Positions 33,464 through 45,404 of a stretch of DNA of 64,000 nucleotides are shown here, in pieces. Under the pieces are notes generated by a model. It saw only the letters and a list, made by a program, of their open reading frames with translations, was not told the DNA's origin and did no database searches. The translations under genes were made by a program, and so were the position numbers. The stretch covers positions 3,224,501 through 3,288,500 of the forward strand of contig CANXME010002001.1 of the NCBI GenBank assembly GCA_948144175.1, read 5' to 3'. Numbering within the stretch: position 1 is the first letter of the stretch; the number at the start of each line of letters is the position of its first letter. Source of the DNA: Closterium sp. NIES-65. Lineage: Eukaryota > Streptophyta > Zygnematophyceae > Desmidiales > Closteriaceae.

Positions 33464-36423
33464 GGTCCTTCCCCTTCAGGTGTGTCTCAGGTAGACGCAG
33501 TCGAGCCTGTCGAGGTTACTGGTGACTCTGGTGCTGCTGAGGGTGCTGAGCCTGGGGGTGCTGACTCTGGGGATGCTGAGCGTGTGGGTGCTACGCCTGG
33601 GGGTGCTGAGCCTGAGGGTGCTACTACTGGGGGTGCTGAGTCTGGGGGTGCTGAGCACGGGGGTGCTACGCATGGGGGTGCTGAGCCTGGGGGTGCTGAG
33701 CCTGGGGGTGCTACGCGTGGAGGTACTGAGCCTGGGGGTGCGGAGCCTGAGGGAGCTGGGCATGCTGGTGCTGTGCTTGGCGGTTCTCCAGGTGCTTCGT
33801 CGTGCCGAGAGCCACTCTCTCCACAGGAGCTGCGTGAGTGGTTTGCCCGGCACTGGAGGCGAGCTGCTGGAGCTGGAGGTGCTGCAGGTACTGGAGGTTC
33901 TGTTGCTGCTGAGGGAGCTGGTGCCACGGGTCTTGGAGGTGCTCGTACTGGAAGTACTGGAGCTGCTGGGCCTGCGGGTACTTCTGGAGCTGGAGTTGCT
34001 GCGGGTGTTGGCGCGGAGGCTCCTACTGTCGGTCCTGGAGGCGGTCCTGCTGGGGGTACTACTGGTGCTGCTGGAGGTACTGGAGCTGGAGCTGCTACTG
34101 GTGCTGGTGCTGCCACTGGGGGTGTTGGTGCTGTCCCTGCTGTGTCTGGAGTCGCCGCGCGGCCTCGGCCGTACTTCGTTCCGCTCCTTCAGCAGGTTCT
34201 TAGTCTCCCGTCTTCTACTGGTCCTCCTCCTCCCTTAGAGTGTCCACAGCCTGTGCAGTCGCAGTTACAGTTACAGCCGGCCTCCCCACTGCCTGCTCCG
34301 TCTCCCTACACTGGTCCTACTAGAGGTCTTGCTGAGCGTCATGAGCCTGCGTCTCGCCCTGCGTCGCCTGTCCGTGCTGCTCGCACTAGTGGTCGCAGTT
34401 CGCATCAGCGTTCTCCTCCTGTCCCTGGCACGCACCGGATGTCTCTGCGTCCGTCCACTGCTCCTCTGCGTGCCCCTTTGCCTTCTCCTCCTGAGTCCTC
34501 TCTTCCTGCTCTTGCCGACCCGGAGTCGGACTCTTTTCGTGCTGCCAGTCCTACTGTCACGCGTCTTCTTGCTACTGTCGTCACTGACCCTTCTTTTGAG
34601 TCCACAACTGCGTCTGCCCTAGTTGCTGAGCTCGTCGACTTTGCTGCTCGCTGTCGTCTAGACTACGCTGCTAGTCTTGTCGCTGAGTCTCAGTCTATCT
34701 GTCCTCCGTCCGTCGGGGGTGAGTGTGCCCTTGGCACGGACGTCCTTGAGGACAGGCAGGAGGAGTTCCAGTGTCTGGCTGCTGCTTCACCTCATCTCGT
34801 GTCCGTACTGCTTACCCCTGAGGGAGACCCGGATGCACTTGACATCCCGACTCCGCGCTCTTACGCGGAGGCCGTAGAGGGTCCCTACTCCTCTTAGTGG
34901 CAGGCAGCTATGGATGCAGAGATGGCTTCCTGGAAGTCCACAGGCACCTACGTTGACGCGGTTCCCCCACTTGGGGCGAACATCGTCAGTGGCATGTGGA
35001 TCTTCAGGGTGAAGCGGCCGCCACGTTCTCCACCTGTCTTCAAGGCGCGGTACGTGGCTCGTGGCTTCAGTCAGCGGCAGGGAGTTGACTACTTTCAGAC
35101 CTTCTCTCCCACCCCGAAGATGACCACTCTTCCGGTGCTGCTGCACATAGCTGCTCAGCGCGACTACGAGCTTCACTCTCTTGACTTCAGCACTGCTTTC
35201 TTGTAGGGTAGCCTGCACGAGGAGATCTGGCTTGCCGCCCACCTGGCTTCACTGGGACTTTTCCTCCTGGCACCCAGTGGAGCCTCCGGCGGCCAATCTA
35301 CGGTCTCCGCCAGGCACCGCGTGAGTGGCACGACACACTGAGGACTACACTTGCGGCTCTTGGGTTTGCTCCCTCTACTGCCGACCCGTCGCTGTTTCTG
35401 CGCACCGACACCTGTTTGCCGCCGTTCTACATCCTCGTGTACGTCGACGACTTGGTCTTTGCCACTGCTGACACTGCTTGACTCGCCCACGTGAAGTCCG
35501 AGCTGCAGAAGAGACACACGTGCACAGACCTGGGTGAACTGCGCAGCTACCTTGGCTTGCAGATCACCCGGGACAGCGCACGCCGCACCATTACCTTGAC
35601 TCAGTCACACATGGTGCAGCAGGTCCTTCAGCGCTTCGGCTTCACGTACTCCTCGCCTCAGGCCACTCCTCTGTCTACTCGCCACTCGCTCTCAGCTCTG
35701 CCTTCGGATGAGTCCGTAGAGTCGAGTGGCCCCTACCCAGAGCTTGTTGGCTACCTCATGTACCTGATGACCTGCACACGACCTGACCTTGCATACCCTC
35801 TTAGCATTCTTGCACGCTATGTTGCTCCTGGGAGACACAGACCGGAGCACATGGCTGCAGCGAAGAGGGTGTTGCGCTACTTGTGCAGTACGTCGGGCAT
35901 GGGGCTAGTGCTTGGAGGGCAGAGTCCAGTGGTCCTCACTGGGCACGCAGACGCTTCTTGGGCTGACGACCAGGCTACACAGCGGTCGTCACAGGGTTAC
36001 ACCTTCAGCCTTGGTTCCGGCTCTGTTTCGTGGAGGGCTACTCGCTCGTCTTCCGTTCTCGGCTCCAGTTGTGAGGCTGAGATCTACGCAGGAGCCATGG
36101 CTGCTCAGGAGCTTCGCTGGCTCACCTACCTGCTGACTGACCTCGGAGAGCCGCCTCGTTCTCCTCCAGTGCTGTACGTAGACAACAAGGCCATGCTGGC
36201 CTTGTGTCGGGAGCAGCGCCTGGAGCACAGAACGAAGCACATTGCTCTCCGCTACTTTCTTGCTCGTGAGCTGCAACAGCGTGGTCAGTTGCGACTTGCG
36301 TACGTGGCCTCTGAGGCCAACACTGCTGATATCTTCACTATGGCACTTGCGCCTTGTGATCATCAGCGCTTCTGTACTCATCTTGGTCTTTTGCCTGCCT
36401 TGCCTCACTTGCTCACTTCTTGA
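33464..36423 (+). pseudogene. E4 linker, RT and RNase H part
   Basis: A GGAEP-rich linker continues in frame to TAG 34895-34897 (CAG in relatives). RT starts about 35020 with ARGFSQRQG and FSPTPKM, is stopped by TAG 35204-35206 (CAG in relatives), then shifted by a 1-bp loss near 35233 and stopped again by TGA about 35479. YVDD survives near 35440. The RNase H piece runs from 35491 to TGA 36421-36423, with HADASWADD, SSCEAE, VDNKAML and EHRTKHIAL. Confidence 0.9.
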
Positions 36424-36476
36424 CCTTGCTTGTACTGTCACATATATATACTCCTGCACTTGCTTGTTTAGCCTTT

Positions 36477-36520
<44 letters not shown>

Positions 36521-36661
36521 CTCCTGCATGTGAACTGGCCTTCTGGCCTTGAACTTGTGCTCGGAATGTGTGGTGACTTTGTGATCCACCCTGAGCTTTG
36601 CTTTGTTCTGCTTGACTGGTCTTGTGACCCCTTGTTCTCCCCCACTTTGCCTATGGGGGTG
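36424..36661 (+). other. E4 3' tail with TA microsatellite
   Basis: An uninterrupted TA run lies at about 36481-36517. The polypurine hairpin CCCCCA (36639-36644) and TGGGGG (36654-36659) adjoins the LTR. No gene is seen. Confidence 0.72.
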
Positions 36662-36785
36662 TGTCAAATCATAATGTTCTGTAGGCTGTAGTGGGGTAGC
36701 CTATATGGGGTACACATTTCTAGGGTTGCATATTTGTACCACATTCCATTCCTTAGTGCACTCATTTCTCGTTTCAATTCTCACA
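36662..36785 (+). repeat. E4 3' LTR
   Basis: 124 bp, identical to 29321-29444; CAAAT follows at 36786-36790. Confidence 0.93.
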
Positions 36786-36871
36786 CAAATTGCTTCAAGA
36801 CAAAAATTAAAGTCTATGTTGGTGAAACTTATTTATCTGACCACTTTCCTATTTATGTTGTTATTGATTGA
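36786..36871 (+). pseudogene. Helentron endonuclease, C-terminal end
   Basis: The frame continues from 29320 as NCFKTKIKVYVGETYLSDHF with PIYVVID and TGA at 36869-36871. SDHFP is the catalytic Ser-Asp-His box that ends this fold in non-LTR retrotransposons and Helentrons. The stop is near where such a protein normally ends, so it may be the native one. The 3' end of the element cannot be placed. Confidence 0.8.
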
Positions 36872-38229
36872 TATACTTTCAAAATTGAACGTACGTATAC
36901 CAACGATTGCAGTATTATTCTTTTATGTCTCAAATTCCATGTGGTTTTGAGAGCAGGACCATTTCCGCGCCCGCACAACAGTACTCAGGCAAGTTTCGGT
37001 TTGCTTTGTGTACATGGAAATATACGTAACGCATGCTAAAACGCACATAATCATTTTCCACCTTGGTTTAGCATTCACTAGTATAATGCTATACTTGCAG
37101 GCCACTGCTGAGGTTACGTTCAAGTTCATGGAGTTTTGGTTAGTTCCTGGAGAGGAGGGGCCCTCTGATTACCATTTCAAGGCGATGGTGATGTGGACCA
37201 AGAACTCATTCATCAAGAACAGTGGAAAGATTTCGCCAGGAAAGGTTCTCCTCTTTGATGTGGAGCGTTCTACCAGCGAGATGGTCTTGTGGCCTGAGAC
37301 CACTGGATTCAGCCCATGCGATGTGCGAGCAGTGAACGAGTTCTTGATGGGGATTTCCGATGGGGAAGTCTATCAAGTTCGCCGCGTCAATGCTTTGCGC
37401 GCACACCCTAGCTGGTACGTTTAGTCAACACTTGAGCATATACATGTATACAGTTAAATGGTCTTATTAATACATCTGATTTTGTACAAGTCTGTTATTG
37501 GAGGCCTTGATTTGCAGTTGCTCTGGTTACACCGCTGTTCATACATGGTGGAGGATAAGGGAGGCTTGCAGCTGACCGTGGGGGACGTGCCCACTCCGAC
37601 GCTCCATAGTTTTTTTGGGCCGAGAGACGACTCCAGGGTAAGAACAAATTTATTGCACTAAACGAATTTGTTGTGTTCATGTTCGAAATGTGTACTTGTC
37701 TTCAAACCATAGTGCCACTTCTTCTTCATGTTTCCAGCTGAAAATCGTCTGATACTTACTGCTTAGCACAATCTCTGTATAGTTTTGGCTCATCTGGTTT
37801 GGTTGATGTTCTTACGTTGCAGATGATCATTTGTCATATCGCCACTTACTGAGTTGTAAATGCATGTGTTTCATATTCATGATGTCATACTTCACTTTTC
37901 TAACTTCCCAGATCCCTTGCATTTCTGTCAGGCTCAGCGCCCCTTCGCTTGAGTCGCCGGGTGGATTGCCTAAGCTCACAGCTAGCATCCACGATTCGAC
38001 ACTTCGCAGCGTCTTGGTATCTTTGGGGGACACTGCCACACGGATTCACCAGTGCTGTAAGACATACTTGGACGAGCACAGTAATGCTACAGACGTGCCA
38101 GTTTACATTAGCAATGTCTATCTAAACTCGGCATTGTTTACCACAACAATGCTTTCCAGCGCTGTCATTCTTGACTCTCGACGAGCATTGGAGATCACAC
38201 ATGCTCACGTCACAGAGGAACCACAAGAC
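36872..38229 (+). pseudogene. Unrecognised multi-exon gene, left part (split by E5)
   Basis: Exons I can place: one ending ...HNSTQ at 36988 with a GC donor (GCAAGT); 37101-37414, starting after TTGCAG, with EVTFKFMEFW and FIKNSGKISPGK and donor GTACGT; about 37518-37637, with YMVEDKGG and FFGPRDDSR and donor GTAAGA; and 37912-38229, after CCCAG, with LPKLTASIHDSTLRSV. The junction between the second and third exon does not keep frame with the obvious acceptor, so a small exon or other border is missing. The last exon is cut at 38229 by E5 and resumes at 45535. I do not recognise the family and no start codon is identified. The upstream limit may lie in the Helentron. Confidence 0.55.
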
Positions 38230-38355
38230 TGATAAGAAACGAGGAATGAATGCATTGAGCAGAATGAGGAGTACAAGTAGTAAACCCTAAAGTGTTGTAC
38301 CCCATATGAACTGCCCCACTACAGCCTACACAGACTAAAGCATATATGCCTGACA
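38230..38355 (-). repeat. E5 3' LTR
   Basis: 126 bp; on the minus strand it begins TGTCAGGCATATATGC and ends TTTCTTATCA. It contains the core TGTAGGCTGTAGTGGGGCA. Confidence 0.92.
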
Positions 38356-38554
38356 CACCCCCATACGCAAAGTGGGGGAGAACAAGGGGTCACAAGACCA
38401 GTCAAGCAAAGCAAAGCAAGCTCAAGGTGGATCACAACGTCACTACACAGTCCGAGCACAAGAGCAAGGCCACAAGGCCAGTTCACATGCAAGATCATAT
38501 ATATAAAGGTAAACAAGCAAGTGCATGTATAGAAAGAGTACAGTACAAACAAGG
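38356..38554 (-). other. E5 3' tail and polypurine tract
   Basis: Non-coding. The hairpin CCCCCA (38358-38363) and TGGGGG (38373-38378) lies directly beside the LTR. No gene is seen. Confidence 0.65.
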
Positions 38555-40356
38555 TCAAGAAGTGAGCAAGTGAGGCCAAGTAGGCACAAGACCTAGCATA
38601 GTACAGAAGCGCTGATGATCACAAGGCGGAAGGGCCTTGGTGAAGATATCAGCAGTGTTGGCCTCAGAGGCCACGTAGGTGAGACGGAGCTGACCACGCA
38701 GCTCCAGCTCACAAGCCAGGAAGTAGCGGAGAGCAATGTGCTTCGTTCTGTGCTCCAGTCTGTGCTCCCGACACAAGGCCAGCATGGCCTTGTTGTCTAC
38801 GTACCGAACTGGAGGAGAACAAGGCGGCTCTCCTAGGTCAATCACTAGGTAGGTGAGCCAGCGTAGCTCCTGTGCAGCCATGGCCCCCGCGTAGATCTCA
38901 GCCTCACAGCTGGAGGTGAGAACAGAAGACGAGCGAGTAGACCGCCACGAAACAGAGCCGGAGCCAAGGCTGAAGGTGTAACCCTGTGACGACCGCTGTG
39001 TTGGCTGGTCGTCAGCCCAAGAAGCGTCAGCGTGACCTGTGAGGACCACTCGACGTCACCCTCCAAGCACTAGCCCCATGCCCAACGTACTGCACACGTA
39101 GCGCAACACCCTCTTCGCTGCAGCCATGTGCTCTGGTCGGTGTCTCCCAGGAGCAACATAGCGTGCCAAGATGCTAAGAGGGTATGCAAGGTCAGGTCGA
39201 GTGCAGGTCATCAGGTACATGAGGTAGCCAACAAGCTCTGGGTACGGGCCACTCGGCTCTACGGACTCATCCGAAGGCAGAGCTGAGAACGAGTGGCGAG
39301 TAGACAGAGGAGTGGCCTGAGGCGAGGAGTACGTGAAGGCGAAGCGCTGAAGGACGTGCTGCACCATGTGTGACTGAGTCAAGGTAATGGTGCGCTGTGC
39401 TCTGTCCCGGGTGATCTGCAAGCCAAGGTAGCTGCGCAGTTCACCCAGGTCTGTGCACGTGTGTCTCTTCTGCAGCTCTGACTTCACGTGGGCGAGTCCA
39501 GCAGTGTCAGCTATGGCAAAGACCAAGTCGTCGACGTACACGAGGATGTAGAACGGCGGCAAAGAAGTGTCGGTGCGCAGAAACAGCGACGGGTCGGCTG
39601 TAGAAGGAGCAAACCCAAGAGCCGCAAGTGTAGTCCTCAGTGTGTCGTGCCACTCACTTGGCGCCTGGCGGAGACCGTAGACTGGCCGCCGGAGGCTCCA
39701 CTGGATACCAGGAGGAAACGAACCAGTGAAGCCAGGTGGGCGGCGCAGCCAGATCTCCTCGTGCAGGCTGCCCTGCAGGAAAGCAGTGCTGAAGTCAAGA
39801 GAGTGAAGCTCGTAGTCGCGCTGAGCGGCTATTTGCAGTAGCACCCGAAGAGTGGTCATCTTAGGGGTGGGAGAGAAGGTCTAAAAGTAGTCAACTCCCT
39901 GCCGCTGATTGAAGCCTCGCGCCACGTAACGCGCCTTGAAGACAGACGGAGAACCCGGCGGCCGCTTCACCCTGAAAATCCACATGCCACTGACGATGTT
40001 CGCCCCAGGTGGGGGAACCTCGTCGACGTAGGTGCCTGTGGACTTCCAGGAAGCCATCTCTGCGTCCATGGCTGTCTGCCACTGAGAGGAGTAGGGACCC
40101 TCGATCGCCTCAGTGTACGATCGAGGAGTCGGGATGTCTGGTGCATCCGGGTCTCCCTCAGGGACAATCAGCGTGGACACGAGATGAGGCAAAGCAGCAG
40201 CAAAACACTGGAACTCCTTCTGCCTGTCCTCAAGGACGTCCGTGCTAAGAGCACACCCATCCCCGACGGACGGAGGACAGACAGACTCGGACTCAGCAAC
40301 AAGACTAGTGGCGTAGTCTAGACGACAGCGAGCAGCGAAGTCGACAAGCTCAGCCA
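38555..40356 (-). pseudogene. E5 RT-RNase H part
   Basis: Minus strand. RNase H (38555 to about 39060) has HADASWADD, SSCEAE, VDNKAML and EHRTKHIAL. RT (about 39060-40000) has FSPTPKM and LDFSTAFLQG, and YVDD at 39527-39538. A TAG at about 39892-39894 replaces the CAG of FQTF. The region up to 40356 carries the segment before RT that is conserved in the family (GECALSTDVLEDRQ in sister copies; here it begins GDGC). A frameshift lies near 39050. Confidence 0.87.
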
Positions 40357-42659
40357 CTAAGGCAGACGCAGCAGTGGACTCAAAGGACGCAGTGCCATCT
40401 GGTGGGTGCCCGGAAGAGAGGACTCAGGGTTAGGAAGGACAGGAAGAGAGGACTCTGGAGGAGACGGCAACGGGACACGAAGGGGAGCAGTGGAAGGACG
40501 CAGTGCCATCTGGTGGGTGCCCGGAACCGCAAGAGGAAGCGGACGCGGAACACGACGACTGGTGCGAGCAGTGCGAACAGGCGACGCAGGACGAGACACA
40601 GGCTCACGACGCTCAGCAAGACCTCCAGTAGGACCAGTGTAGGGAGAAGGAGCAGGTAGAGGGGAGGCGGGCTGTAACTGTGAATGCGACTGGACAGGCT
40701 GTGGACACTCTAAGGGAGGAGCAGGACCAGTAGAAGGCGGGAGACCAAGAACCTGCTCAAGGAGTGGAACGAAGTACGGCCGCGGCAGCGCAGCGCCTCC
40801 AGAACCAGCACGGACAGCACCAGTACCCCCAGCGGCAGCACCAGCGCCAGCAGCACCTCCAGCTCCAACAGCGCCAACTCCAGCACCCTCAGATGCACCA
40901 GTGCCAGCAGAACCACTAGCGCCAACACCCCCAGCAGCTCCAGCTCCAGCAGCTCCAGCAGCACCAACTCCAGCAGGACCAGTGGCTCCAGTACCGCCAG
41001 CAGCTCCAGTAGGACCAACTCCAGTAGCCCCAGCAGCACCCCCAGGCCCAGCAGCTCCAGCACCGCCAGTACGAGCACCTCCGGGACCAGTAGCAACAGT
41101 AGTACCTCCAGCTCCAGCAGCACGGCTCCAGCGCCGGGCAAACCACTCGCGCAGCTCCTGCGGAGAGAGTGGCTCCCGCCTCGACGAAGCACCGCCGGCG
41201 GCCACACGAGCAGACCCAGCGCCCCCATGCTCCGCACCCTCAGGCTCCGCACCCCCAGGCTCCGCACCCCCAGGCTCAACACCTCCAGACTCAGCACCCC
41301 CAGACTCAGCACCCCCAGTCTCAGCACCCCCAGGCTCAGCACCCCGAGACACGGCACCCGCAGGCTCAGCTCCTCTAGCAGCAGCAGAGTCAACAGCTAC
41401 CTTGACAGGCTCGGCTGCGTCTACCTGGGACACACCTGACGGGGCAGGACCCTGGGGGGGGAGGGGGTCTACCGGGGGAGGACCTGGTGCAAGGAAGAGC
41501 GGCGGCGGGGGAAGGGGCGCGGCGCGGTAGGGGAAGAGACGGTAGTAAGGAACCGACTCGTCAAAGGTGACGTCCTGGAAGGACAGAACACGGCGCGAGG
41601 TGGGGTGGTAAAACTGCCAACCAGGCGCGTCAGGGGGGAAGCCAAGGAAGACGCAGGGAACAGCACGGGGGGAGAGCTTGTCCGCAGACAAGTCGCGGAC
41701 AAACGCCCGAAATCCCCAGACTCGAAACGCAGACGCATCGCCAACCTTCCCCGTCCACCGCAAGGTGGGAGAGGTCTCTGGCAAGGAGACTTGGGGCTGA
41801 AGGTTGAGCTGATGCGCCGCGTACTGAACCACAAACGGCCACAGAAAATGGGGGGCAGCCGCATGGATCATGGACGTACGAGCGACGTCCATGACCATGC
41901 CAATGCGGCGCTCAACAATCCCATTTTGCTGTGGAGAGGCCGGAAGCGTGAAGGTCTGGCGGATGCCCTGTGCTCGACAGAAGGCTCCCAGACAGGCAGA
42001 GGAAAACTCCCCGCCTCGGTCAGAGTGCAGACGCAGAACAGGAAAGTCGGAGCCGAAACTCTCTCTGAGCTGGAGACGAGCTGCGCGGATCCAGTCGATC
42101 AACACCTCAGTGATGTCGCCCTTCCTGCGCAAGGGGAAGACCGTGGTGTAACGCGAGTAGTTGTCAACCACCAACAGGAAGTAACGCTCGTGCCCCTGGC
42201 CACGGACGCGGGCGGGGCCCCACACGTCCATGTGAAGAGTCTGCAACGGAGCCTCTGTCGGAGGAAACTCGGAGGAGTGAGGGGTGGCGCGCTTTCGCCC
42301 CTCGACGCAAGGGACGCAGGTAGGGGCAGGCCCCGGAGGGAGAGGAGGGAGAGACCGGGGGAGACCAGAGACAAGGACACGGGAGGCCATGCCTCGGAGA
42401 CGAGGCAGAGAGGGGTGACCAAGGCGGTGGTGCCAAAGGAGAGTTTGGTGAGACAGGAGATGACACGAGCAGGGAGCAGACTCAGGACTAGACCTGGACG
42501 CTGCAGCAAACACCTGACTCGACGCAGCGACCTGACCAGGCTCAGCAGCCGGAGGAGACTCAGTAGTGAGGTGTACAGGCTCGACCCCGGCCGACGGGTG
42601 AACGTGGCCAAGTGTCGGCCTGTCCGAGCACACGTGCAGTGGGTCACCCGCTGACTCGC
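40357..42659 (-). pseudogene. E5 integrase and linker part
   Basis: Minus strand. The pre-integrase HHRLGHPS is near 42420. Integrase MDVWGP is near 42230, a DDYSRY-type motif reading DNYSRY is near 42160, and QQNGIVERR is near 41920. A Gly/Ala/Pro linker follows. Near 40385-40525 a 30-bp block (GGACGCAGTGCCATCTGGTG and the next 10 bp) occurs twice, 111 bp apart, and the sequence normally lying beyond it is missing. The integrase Asp of the DDYSRY motif is Asn here. Confidence 0.84.
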
Positions 42660-44433
42660 AGGAGTGAACTGGTCAACCCCCCTATCCTGTAGGTCCGCTC
42701 CACTCACCAAGTTCGTCGAGAACGAGGGGAGGTAGAGACCTGACAAGGTGCCAGAGGGGGCTGCCGGACACGGTAAGACAGTGGAGAAGCGAGCAAGGAC
42801 AGGACCCCCAGAGGGGTCCGCCAGGGAGACCGCAACCGGCCAACTAAGCGGCGTAAGTGTGGTGCGGTCCCGAAAGAAGGAGCGGGAAGCACCCGAGTCA
42901 AGGGTGAAGGTGTGTAAGGCCTGAGCTGACGTGGTACCTGAGAGGGCAGACTCACCAGCACTTGGGGCAGCAGACGCGCTAGCACCTAGAGCAGCAGCCT
43001 CACCAGCACCTAGAGCAGTAGGCTCAATGCCCGGGTCAGGCGGAACACACAGGTAACAGTCACCCTCAACACTATCAGCAACAGCATACATGGCAGCAAG
43101 AATAGCATCAAAATCAAGATCAAAGATAGCAAACCCCGCCCTAGACAGCTCTCCCCAGCGAGGGATCTCAGAGGCCTCAGGGAACTGGTGACGCCACGCA
43201 TCCGTCAGGCGGCCGAAGCAGCGCTGGGTGGAGTGCGGGCCCCCGCACTTCTCACCAGCGCGGTCGCCGGTGCGGAGAATGTAGGTGCAGGGACCCGTAC
43301 CCCCACCGCGCTGACGCGCAGCGTACCACTCACGAAGCTGCTGAGGAGACAGGGTCTCACGACTGCGATGCTGCTGCTGGCGCGAACCACCACCGGAGCC
43401 ACTCCTCTGCGCAGAGCTGCGACCAGGTCCACAACTGCCGCCACCGCCTCCGCCACCTCCGCCGCCTCCGCCGCCTCCACCACCTCCGCCGCCTCCGCTC
43501 CCTCCGCCAACGCCGCCGCCTCCTCCGCCTCCATTGCTGCCACGGACACCTCCACCCCCGCCACCACTCCCACCACCACCCCCACCCCCTCCACTGCCTC
43601 CACCGCCACCTCCACCTCCCCCGCCAGCCCCTCCAGAGCCCTTGCCCCCCTTGCCCTTGCTGGTGCGGCGTCTCCCGCTCGGGGCATACGCAGCACGACC
43701 GACTCGAAACCAACGAGGTCGGCCGCAGCAGCAGAAGCAACAGAGGGCAAGAGGGTGGATGGGGAACACCCCTTAAAGACGGGGGTGCGAGGGTCACCAC
43801 GAGAGGCTCCTACAGCGACTATGCTCTTTTCTGCTGCTAGGAGGGCCTTCTCGAGGAGGTCAACGGTGAGAGTAGTGGGACAAACTGAGAGGAAGTGGTC
43901 CCTGACTACGCGAAGAGAGTCAGGGAGCCGGGTGACTATGTAGTAGAGGGTGATGTACATGGGGGGGGGGGGTTCTTGGCGCACAACTCAGCAGGAAGCG
44001 CAGCTGAGTAGCGAGTGTCACTAGTGCGGAGGTGCGTAATGAGGTCAGCGACTGTGGGAAAGGCAGCAAGGTCAGGGAAGAGGTACGGTAGCATGAGGCG
44101 GCTCAGTGCAGCAGTGGCAGGGGAAGAGTAGCGTGCAACTACAGCGTCGTACAAGGTCTGAGCACTCTTGTACTGGCTAAAGTGTGCATGCTCAGTGGTC
44201 GGTAAGTGGCGACGCACAGCAAGGCAAGCAGCAGCATCACGTGTGGCTCACTGTGAGCGAACAGTGCTGTCAGCAGTAGCAGGCGGGGCAGGAGAGGCAC
44301 CAGAGGTGAGATTGAACAGAGAGAGTCCGTCTGCCCTATCGCACTGGAGAAACAGCTGGAGGTCATCGACCCAGACCTCAAAGTCAACGGCACGGCCCTT
44401 AGCATCAAAAGTAAGGACACTGGGGGTAGCCAT
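42660..44433 (-). pseudogene. E5 Gag-protease part
   Basis: Minus strand. Gag starts MATPSVLTFDAKG at 44433. TGA at about 44248-44250 replaces a Trp codon. The poly-C tract, seen as 12 G at 43961-43972, is two residues longer than the in-frame length of sister copies and shifts the frame. The Gly-rich run is at about 43430-43640 and the Cys/His motif (C-x13-C-x3-H-x4-C) near 43220-43290. Protease DSGAS is near 42890 and LVSGADLQD near 42690. Confidence 0.86.
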
Positions 44434-45404
44434 GACTTCAGTGGCCTAGTAGGGAGTGAGCTCACCAGTCCGAGGAAGGAGGGCCGGGGTGCACCGGTAG
44501 GAACAGCAGTGGCTCGACAGTAGGGCGGCTCGGCGGCTCGGCAGCTCGGCGGCAGGGCAGCTCGGCTGCTGGGCGGCTCGGCTGCTGGGCGGCTCGGCTG
44601 CTGGGCGGCTTGGCTGCTCGGCGGCACGGCTGCTCGGCTGCTGGGCTGCTCGGGGGCTCGGTCGCTGGGCGGCTGAGCGGTGACAGGGCCGCTAGGGGAG
44701 GGCGACGGGGCCGCAGGTGACGGCGACGGGGCCGCAGGTGACGGCGACGGGGCCGCAGGTGACGGCGACGGGGCCGCAGGTGGCGGCGGGGCCGCAGGTG
44801 GCGGCTGCGTGGCCGTAGGTGGCGGCGACGCGGCCGCTAGGGGAGGGCGACGGGGCCACAGGTGACGGCGACGGGGCCGCAGGTGGCGGCGCTGGGGCCG
44901 CAGGTTGCGGCGACAGGGCCGCAGGTAGCGGCGACGAGGCCGCAGGTGGCGGCTGCGTGGCCGCAGGTGGCGGCGACGGGGCTGTAGATGGCGGCGACGG
45001 GGTCGCAGAGGGGCCGCAGAGGGGCCGCAAGGGGCCTAGACGGGGCCGAAGAGGGGCCGCAAGGGGCCTAAACGGGGCGGCGACGGGGCCGTAAGGGGGC
45101 GAAAGGGCGCCGCGAGGGGCCGAAAGGGGGCCGCGCGAGGGCCGTAAGGGCGGCGCGAGGGGCCGTAAGGGGCCGTAAAGGCAGCGCGAGGGGCCGTAAA
45201 GGCGGCGCGAGGGGCCGTAGAGGGCGGCGCTAGGGGCCGTAAGGGCGGCGTAAGGGGCCGTGAGTGGGGCCACTAAGGGCGGCGCGAAGGTAGGGAGGGC
45301 ACACAGAGCGCGACTCGGGCAGCAGTGAAGCGCGCTCCGGGCAAGAAAAAAAAATCGTGGTGGGCCCTAGGTAGCGTTCCCACTAGGGAACGTGCTCGAT
45401 ACCA
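44434..45404 (-). other. E5 leader: GC repeats, hairpin, primer site
   Basis: On the minus strand: primer site TGGTATCGAGCACG ending at 45404, hairpin arms at 45376-45381 and 45386-45391, GGGCCC at 45362-45367, and a short T run at about 45345-45353. GC-rich repeats of the GGCGACGGGGCCGCAGGTGA type follow (about 44690-45000), and CGGCTGCTGGGCGGCT-type repeats lie next to gag. Confidence 0.74.

Larger units (their letters stand above)
29321..36785 (+). mobile_element. E4: full-length but disabled Ty1/copia element
   Basis: A 7465-bp element with identical 124-bp LTRs and a perfect CAAAT duplication (29316-29320 and 36786-36790), inserted in the endonuclease frame. Four CAG-to-TAG stops, one further stop and a frameshift disable the polyprotein. 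Identical LTRs combined with several stops suggest it was already defective when it moved. Confidence 0.95.
1889..36871 (+). mobile_element. Helentron (Helitron2-like) coding region, nested and broken
   Basis: Five pieces (1889-3059, 10437-11060, 21282-21504, 28984-29320, 36786-36871) form one plus-strand reading frame once the four LTR elements and one copy of each target duplication are ignored. The order is PIF1-type helicase, then an AP-endonuclease-like domain ending in SDHFPI. Known Helentrons encode Rep, helicase and a C-terminal endonuclease. Here the Rep part is absent, because the left edge abuts E0. Base composition is moderate, unlike the very GC-rich copia copies. I could not identify the terminal hairpin or insertion-site ends, so the outer limits are those of the coding similarity only. 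Confidence 0.75.
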
